A DNA stretch of 18,595 nt from a bacterium (lineage in GTDB: Bacteria > Ratteibacteria > UBA8468 > B48-G9 > JAFGKM01). Within the stretch, counting starts at the first letter, position 1; the number at the start of each line of letters is the position of its first letter. Position numbers and translations under genes: made by a program. Positions 15,262 through 18,595 of the stretch are shown piece after piece. Location: positions 1 through 18,595 of the forward strand of contig DAOOVW010000031.1 in the NCBI GenBank assembly GCA_035370465.1. Reading direction: 5' to 3'. The notes under the pieces were generated by a model. The model saw nothing but the letters and a program-made list of their open reading frames with translations. It was not told where the DNA came from and searched no databases.

Positions 15262-17169
15262 ATGGAGAAAAATATATTTACAAAAAGGTCAATATTGATA
15301 GGCACAATTCTATCAGTTTTTATTAGTGTTAGCGATGTTTATAATCTTATGGTGATTCAGGGTTCTGATATGACAATTGATTTTACAACTGGTGCAGCAA
15401 TATATCTAATATTTTGGATAACTCTCTTTAATTACCTTTTAAAAAAAATCTCTCCGAAATTCTCTCTTTCTATTGCAGAAATGATTTTAATTTATATTAT
15501 GATGATTGTTTCCTGTTCAATTCCTACAATGGGACTTACATTATACCTTATTCCACTTATAGCAGGTACAAAATATTATGCAAATGACCAAAACAACTGG
15601 GCAGACCTTTTTATAAAACATTTAAAGAACTGGACTATTCTAAATGATAACAATGCAATAAACTGGTTTTTTGAAGGAATTCCAAAAGGGCAAAGTATAC
15701 CATGGGCACCTTGGATAAAAGTTTTAATTCTATGGATACCTCTAATAATTGCTCTCTATCTTGCAATGATTTTTATAATGGTAATTTTAAGAAAACAATG
15801 GGTTGAAAATGAAAAATTGAATTTTCCTTTAACGAAAGCGCCTATTTCATTAATAAAAGCAGATGAAAACAAAATTTTTAATAATAATCTTTTCTGGCTT
15901 GGATTTGCTATTCCATTTATTATTGGATGTATAAATGGATTACATTTCTATAATGAACTTTTTCCAAGAATTCAACTTGCTACTTCTACTCCAATTTTTA
16001 GAAGAACTATGAGTTTACCATATAGAATAAGTTTTCCTATGATAGGATTTACTTATTTTGTTCCTTTACCTCTTTCTTTTAGTTTATGGTTTTTTTGTCT
16101 TCTTTCTACAATACAACAGGGTTTTTTTAATATAACTGGTTTTGGAATTTCAGAATTTTTACCATATAATGCGGAAAGGCCAATTCTTGGATGGCAATCA
16201 TTGGGTTCTTTATTCATCATAGTTATTTATGGTCTATGGATTGCAAGAAAACAAATAAAAGATGTTTTCAGAAAAGGAATTGGAAAAGAAAAAGATGATT
16301 CTTCTGAATATGAAATTGTTTCTTATAAATTTGCTTTTTGGGGATTGGTAATTTCTATTTTGGTAATTTTCTGGTGGATTGTTTTAAGTGGACTTCCTCC
16401 TTTTCCATCAATATTTTTTATTATTTTTATGTTCATAATTTTTATTGGTATAACAAGGGCTATTTGTGAAGGCGGGATCTCTACAACAAGAGCACCTGTT
16501 ATTGCCCCTGTTATAACAACATCATTTTTTGGCTCAAAAAATTTGGGACCTTCTGCTTTAGGTCCTCTTGGTTTAACTTTTGTTTATTCATCTGATGTAA
16601 GAACTTTTGTTATGGCTTCTGTTGCAAATGGATTAAAAATACTTGAAGAAGTTAAGGGGAAGAAAAAAATAATTTTTGGAGCAATTTTAATATCAATTGT
16701 AACTACTTTGATTTCTTCAATATGGACGGTTATCTATTTGGGATATAAATATGGAGGAATAAATGCAAACGCATGGTTTTTTGTAAATGGTCCTCAATAT
16801 GGTTGGCAATATATTGTTCAGGAATTAAAAACCCCATCTGGTCCTGATATGATATATTGGGGATTTTTTGCTATAGGTGCTGTTTTTACAATTTTCTTAC
16901 AATTTATGAGGATGAGATTTTTATGGTTCCCATTTCATCCTCTTGGTTTTGCTTTTTCAACAATAATGCTTACAAACGAGTTATGGTTTTCAATTTTTCT
17001 ATCATGGCTGTTTAAATTTATGATTTTAAGGTATGGAGGGGCAAATGTATATGAAAAAGGAAAAACATTTTTTATAGGGCTAATAGTTGGACAATTTATT
17101 GTAAGTGGAACATGGCTTTTTATTGATTTTTTCACAGGACGCACAGGTAATATTCTATTCTGGATATAA
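15262..17169 (+). CDS. Polytopic membrane protein, DUF6784/DUF6785-like (OPT-transporter-like)
   Basis: A 635-residue integral membrane protein with roughly 12-14 hydrophobic helices, for example near 10-30, 44-64, 72-96, 152-176, 209-228, 262-284, 315-327, 357-377, 382-400, 470-492, 532-548, 560-587 and 602-624. Landmarks are LRKQWVENEKLNFPL (176-190), the glycine-rich GITRAICEGGISTTRAPVIA region (396-415), FHPLG (558-562) and RYGG (590-593). I recall these from a family of large membrane proteins (DUF6784/DUF6785) common in Planctomycetota and relatives and distantly like oligopeptide transporters. The substrate is unknown. AAAGGAGATG gives a strong ribosome site. It lies 15 bases after the helicase and 2 bases before the next permease, so the two membrane genes may form a functional unit. 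Confidence 0.8.
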   Translation: MEKNIFTKRSILIGTILSVFISVSDVYNLMVIQGSDMTIDFTTGAAIYLIFWITLFNYLLKKISPKFSLSIAEMILIYIMMIVSCSIPTMGLTLYLIPLIAGTKYYANDQNNWADLFIKHLKNWTILNDNNAINWFFEGIPKGQSIPWAPWIKVLILWIPLIIALYLAMIFIMVILRKQWVENEKLNFPLTKAPISLIKADENKIFNNNLFWLGFAIPFIIGCINGLHFYNELFPRIQLATSTPIFRRTMSLPYRISFPMIGFTYFVPLPLSFSLWFFCLLSTIQQGFFNITGFGISEFLPYNAERPILGWQSLGSLFIIVIYGLWIARKQIKDVFRKGIGKEKDDSSEYEIVSYKFAFWGLVISILVIFWWIVLSGLPPFPSIFFIIFMFIIFIGITRAICEGGISTTRAPVIAPVITTSFFGSKNLGPSALGPLGLTFVYSSDVRTFVMASVANGLKILEEVKGKKKIIFGAILISIVTTLISSIWTVIYLGYKYGGINANAWFFVNGPQYGWQYIVQELKTPSGPDMIYWGFFAIGAVFTIFLQFMRMRFLWFPFHPLGFAFSTIMLTNELWFSIFLSWLFKFMILRYGGANVYEKGKTFFIGLIVGQFIVSGTWLFIDFFTGRTGNILFWI

Positions 17170-17171
17170 CG

Positions 17172-18467
17172 ATGAAATACCTAATACTTATCCTTTTTTT
17201 AATTACATATTTTGGAATTGTTTTAAAAAGAGATAAAAGCAAGATAAGTAATATATTTGTCTATGGGTGTGTTTTTTTATTTATTATTTTAAAAGCGATA
17301 AATTTTAAAGATATTTTTTCTTTTATTAATTACAATGTTTTAGGTATTTTTCTTGGAACAAGTATTTTATCTTTTCTTTTCACAAATTCAAAAGTTCCTG
17401 CTCATATTGTAAGTAAAATTGAACAGAAAAATTTCTCTGTTGGTTTGATTTATCTTTTTATATGTATTACCACAAGTTTTATTTCATCTTTTATTGAAAA
17501 TGTTGCAACAATTTTAATTATGGCACCTGTTGCATTGGAATTCACAAAAAAAAATTACTTAAATCCTGTCCCCCTTTTTATAGGAATGATGGTAAGCAGT
17601 AATCTTCAAGGATGTGCAACAATGATTGGAGATAGTCCAAGTATAATACTTGCAATAGAATCAAATATGAATTTTCTTGATTTTTTCTATATGCCTGCCA
17701 AAAAATTAGGACTTACATCTGGTAAATTAGGACTTTTCTTTTTTGTTCAATTTGGAGCAATTTTAAGTTTCTTTGTTCTTTACTTTTTTTTCAGAAAAGA
17801 AAAAGGGCAAATAAAATTTAAAGAAGAAGAATATAAAGTAAAAACATACTTACCAACATTTTCAATAATTTTGATGATAATTACACTTGCAATTACTTCT
17901 TTTTTTCAGGACAAATTTTCTTTTTTCCCTGCCTGTATCTGTCTTTTTTTTGGAATTATAACACTTCTTATCTACCTTAAAAAATTCAAAGATGAGAAAA
18001 TTTCAATAAAACATATTGACTGGGATAGTTTCTTTTTGCTTATTGGAATTTTTATACTTGTTGGGACATTAAAAAAGTTTGGTTTCATTGAAATGATAGC
18101 CGACTTCCTCATAAAAACAGGTGGTAAAAATCCATTTATTCTTTTTAACTTAATTGTCTGGATTTCTGTATTTATTTCTGCTTTTATTGATAATATCCCT
18201 TACACGATGGCAATGATTTCAGGAATACAAATACTATGCACAAAACTTTCTTTAAACCCATACTTATTTCTTTTTGGGCTTTTATTGGGGACATGCCTTG
18301 GTGGTAATATAACCCCAATTGGAGCAAGTTGTAATGTTGTTGGTATGGGAATTCTGAAAAAAAATGGGTATAAAGTAAAATTTTCTGATTTTGTAAAAAT
18401 AGGACTTCCTTTTACAATTATAGCAGTTGCTGGAAGTACTCTTCTTCTCTGGGTAGTGTATACATAA
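17172..18467 (+). CDS. Ion-transporter superfamily permease (ArsB/CitT/P-protein-like)
   Basis: A secondary transporter of 431 residues with about 10-11 membrane helices and the two-fold inverted repeat of the superfamily. SSFIENVATILIMAP (105-119) in the first half corresponds to SAFIDNIPYTMAMIS (336-350) in the second. CATMIGDSPSII (148-159) pairs with GGNITPIGASCNVV (377-390); these re-entrant hairpins bind ion and substrate. Such proteins carry anions (arsenite, dicarboxylates, citrate) or exchange Na+/H+; nothing here decides between them, and no arsR, arsA or arsC is adjacent. It starts 2 bases after the DUF6785-like gene, without a clear Shine-Dalgarno, so it probably depends on translation of the upstream gene. 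The domain arrangement is ordinary. Confidence 0.88.
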   Translation: MKYLILILFLITYFGIVLKRDKSKISNIFVYGCVFLFIILKAINFKDIFSFINYNVLGIFLGTSILSFLFTNSKVPAHIVSKIEQKNFSVGLIYLFICITTSFISSFIENVATILIMAPVALEFTKKNYLNPVPLFIGMMVSSNLQGCATMIGDSPSIILAIESNMNFLDFFYMPAKKLGLTSGKLGLFFFVQFGAILSFFVLYFFFRKEKGQIKFKEEEYKVKTYLPTFSIILMIITLAITSFFQDKFSFFPACICLFFGIITLLIYLKKFKDEKISIKHIDWDSFFLLIGIFILVGTLKKFGFIEMIADFLIKTGGKNPFILFNLIVWISVFISAFIDNIPYTMAMISGIQILCTKLSLNPYLFLFGLLLGTCLGGNITPIGASCNVVGMGILKKNGYKVKFSDFVKIGLPFTIIAVAGSTLLLWVVYT

Positions 18468-18549
18468 ATACTCACTCAAAACAGTGCCTGAGAAGTAAAA
18501 AGTAAAGAGATATAAAAATTCATAGGTAATTTTGGCAGACCTAAAAAAT

Positions 18550-18554
18550 GGAGG
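18550..18554 (+). promoter_or_regulatory. Shine-Dalgarno of the right-edge gene
   Basis: GGAGG ends 6 bases before the ATG at 18561 and is the strongest support that the last 35 bases are coding. The 93-base gap before that ATG shows no clear promoter or terminator. Confidence 0.7.
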
Positions 18555-18560
18555 AAAAAA

Positions 18561-18595
18561 ATGATTAATATAAGAAGGGCAATTTTAAGTGTTTC
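18561..18595 (+). CDS. purH: Start of probable PurH (IMP cyclohydrolase/AICAR transformylase), cut by the window end
   Basis: Only eleven complete codons are present, reading MINIRRAILSV, with a serine codon probably next (TC- at the edge). The RRAILSVS pattern matches the highly conserved N-terminus of bifunctional PurH proteins, where it continues with DKTG as the first strand of the cyclohydrolase domain. A strong GGAGG precedes the ATG. PurH performs the last two steps of IMP synthesis, which would fit the nearby pyrimidine genes. With so few residues the name remains provisional. Confidence 0.6.
   Translation, partial: MINIRRAILSV

Overview
The window is AT-rich bacterial DNA with standard code and frequent Shine-Dalgarno sites. 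It appears to be chromosomal sequence from an uncultivated, probably anaerobic bacterium. The mix of several Gfo/Idh/MocA oxidoreductases, a DUF6784/DUF6785-type membrane protein and a PyrR-PyrB pair suggests the PVC/Omnitrophota/Planctomycetota neighbourhood. That placement is inference from gene content only.

Left edge (1-640): a decayed IS4-family transposase on the minus strand. Its start and its C-terminal YREK block are still recognisable, but the middle, with two of the three catalytic acidic residues, is gone.

642-6975, plus strand: six genes of oxidoreductive carbohydrate (or cyclitol) metabolism. Four are divergent Gfo/Idh/MocA dehydrogenases, followed by an SDR and a zinc-free, PIG3-like medium-chain reductase. 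No transporter, kinase or aldolase accompanies them. The third Gfo gene carries an in-frame TAA 13 codons before what looks like its ancestral end. Arginine codon use changes sharply between the second and third Gfo genes, so the cluster may be a mosaic of two origins.

7086-9677, minus strand: a complete ClpB disaggregase. It is divergent from a small soluble Ser/Thr kinase (9881) whose stop overlaps the start of a calcineurin-like metallophosphoesterase (10639), a translationally coupled kinase-phosphatase-like pair. A short exported protein (11378-11830) converges on it and has a near-consensus promoter of its own.

11901-18467, plus strand: pyrR, pyrB and a UvrD/PcrA-type helicase, joined by ATGA overlaps. 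They are followed closely by a DUF6785-like polytopic membrane protein and an ArsB/CitT-type (ion transporter superfamily) permease. The last 35 bases hold the start of a gene whose N-terminus matches PurH. The right half is therefore nucleotide-biosynthesis housekeeping mixed with transport.

No RNA gene, CRISPR array or obvious defence system was seen. The items most worth following are the interrupted Gfo gene, the codon-usage boundary inside the oxidoreductase cluster, the coupled kinase/phosphoesterase pair and the exported protein.
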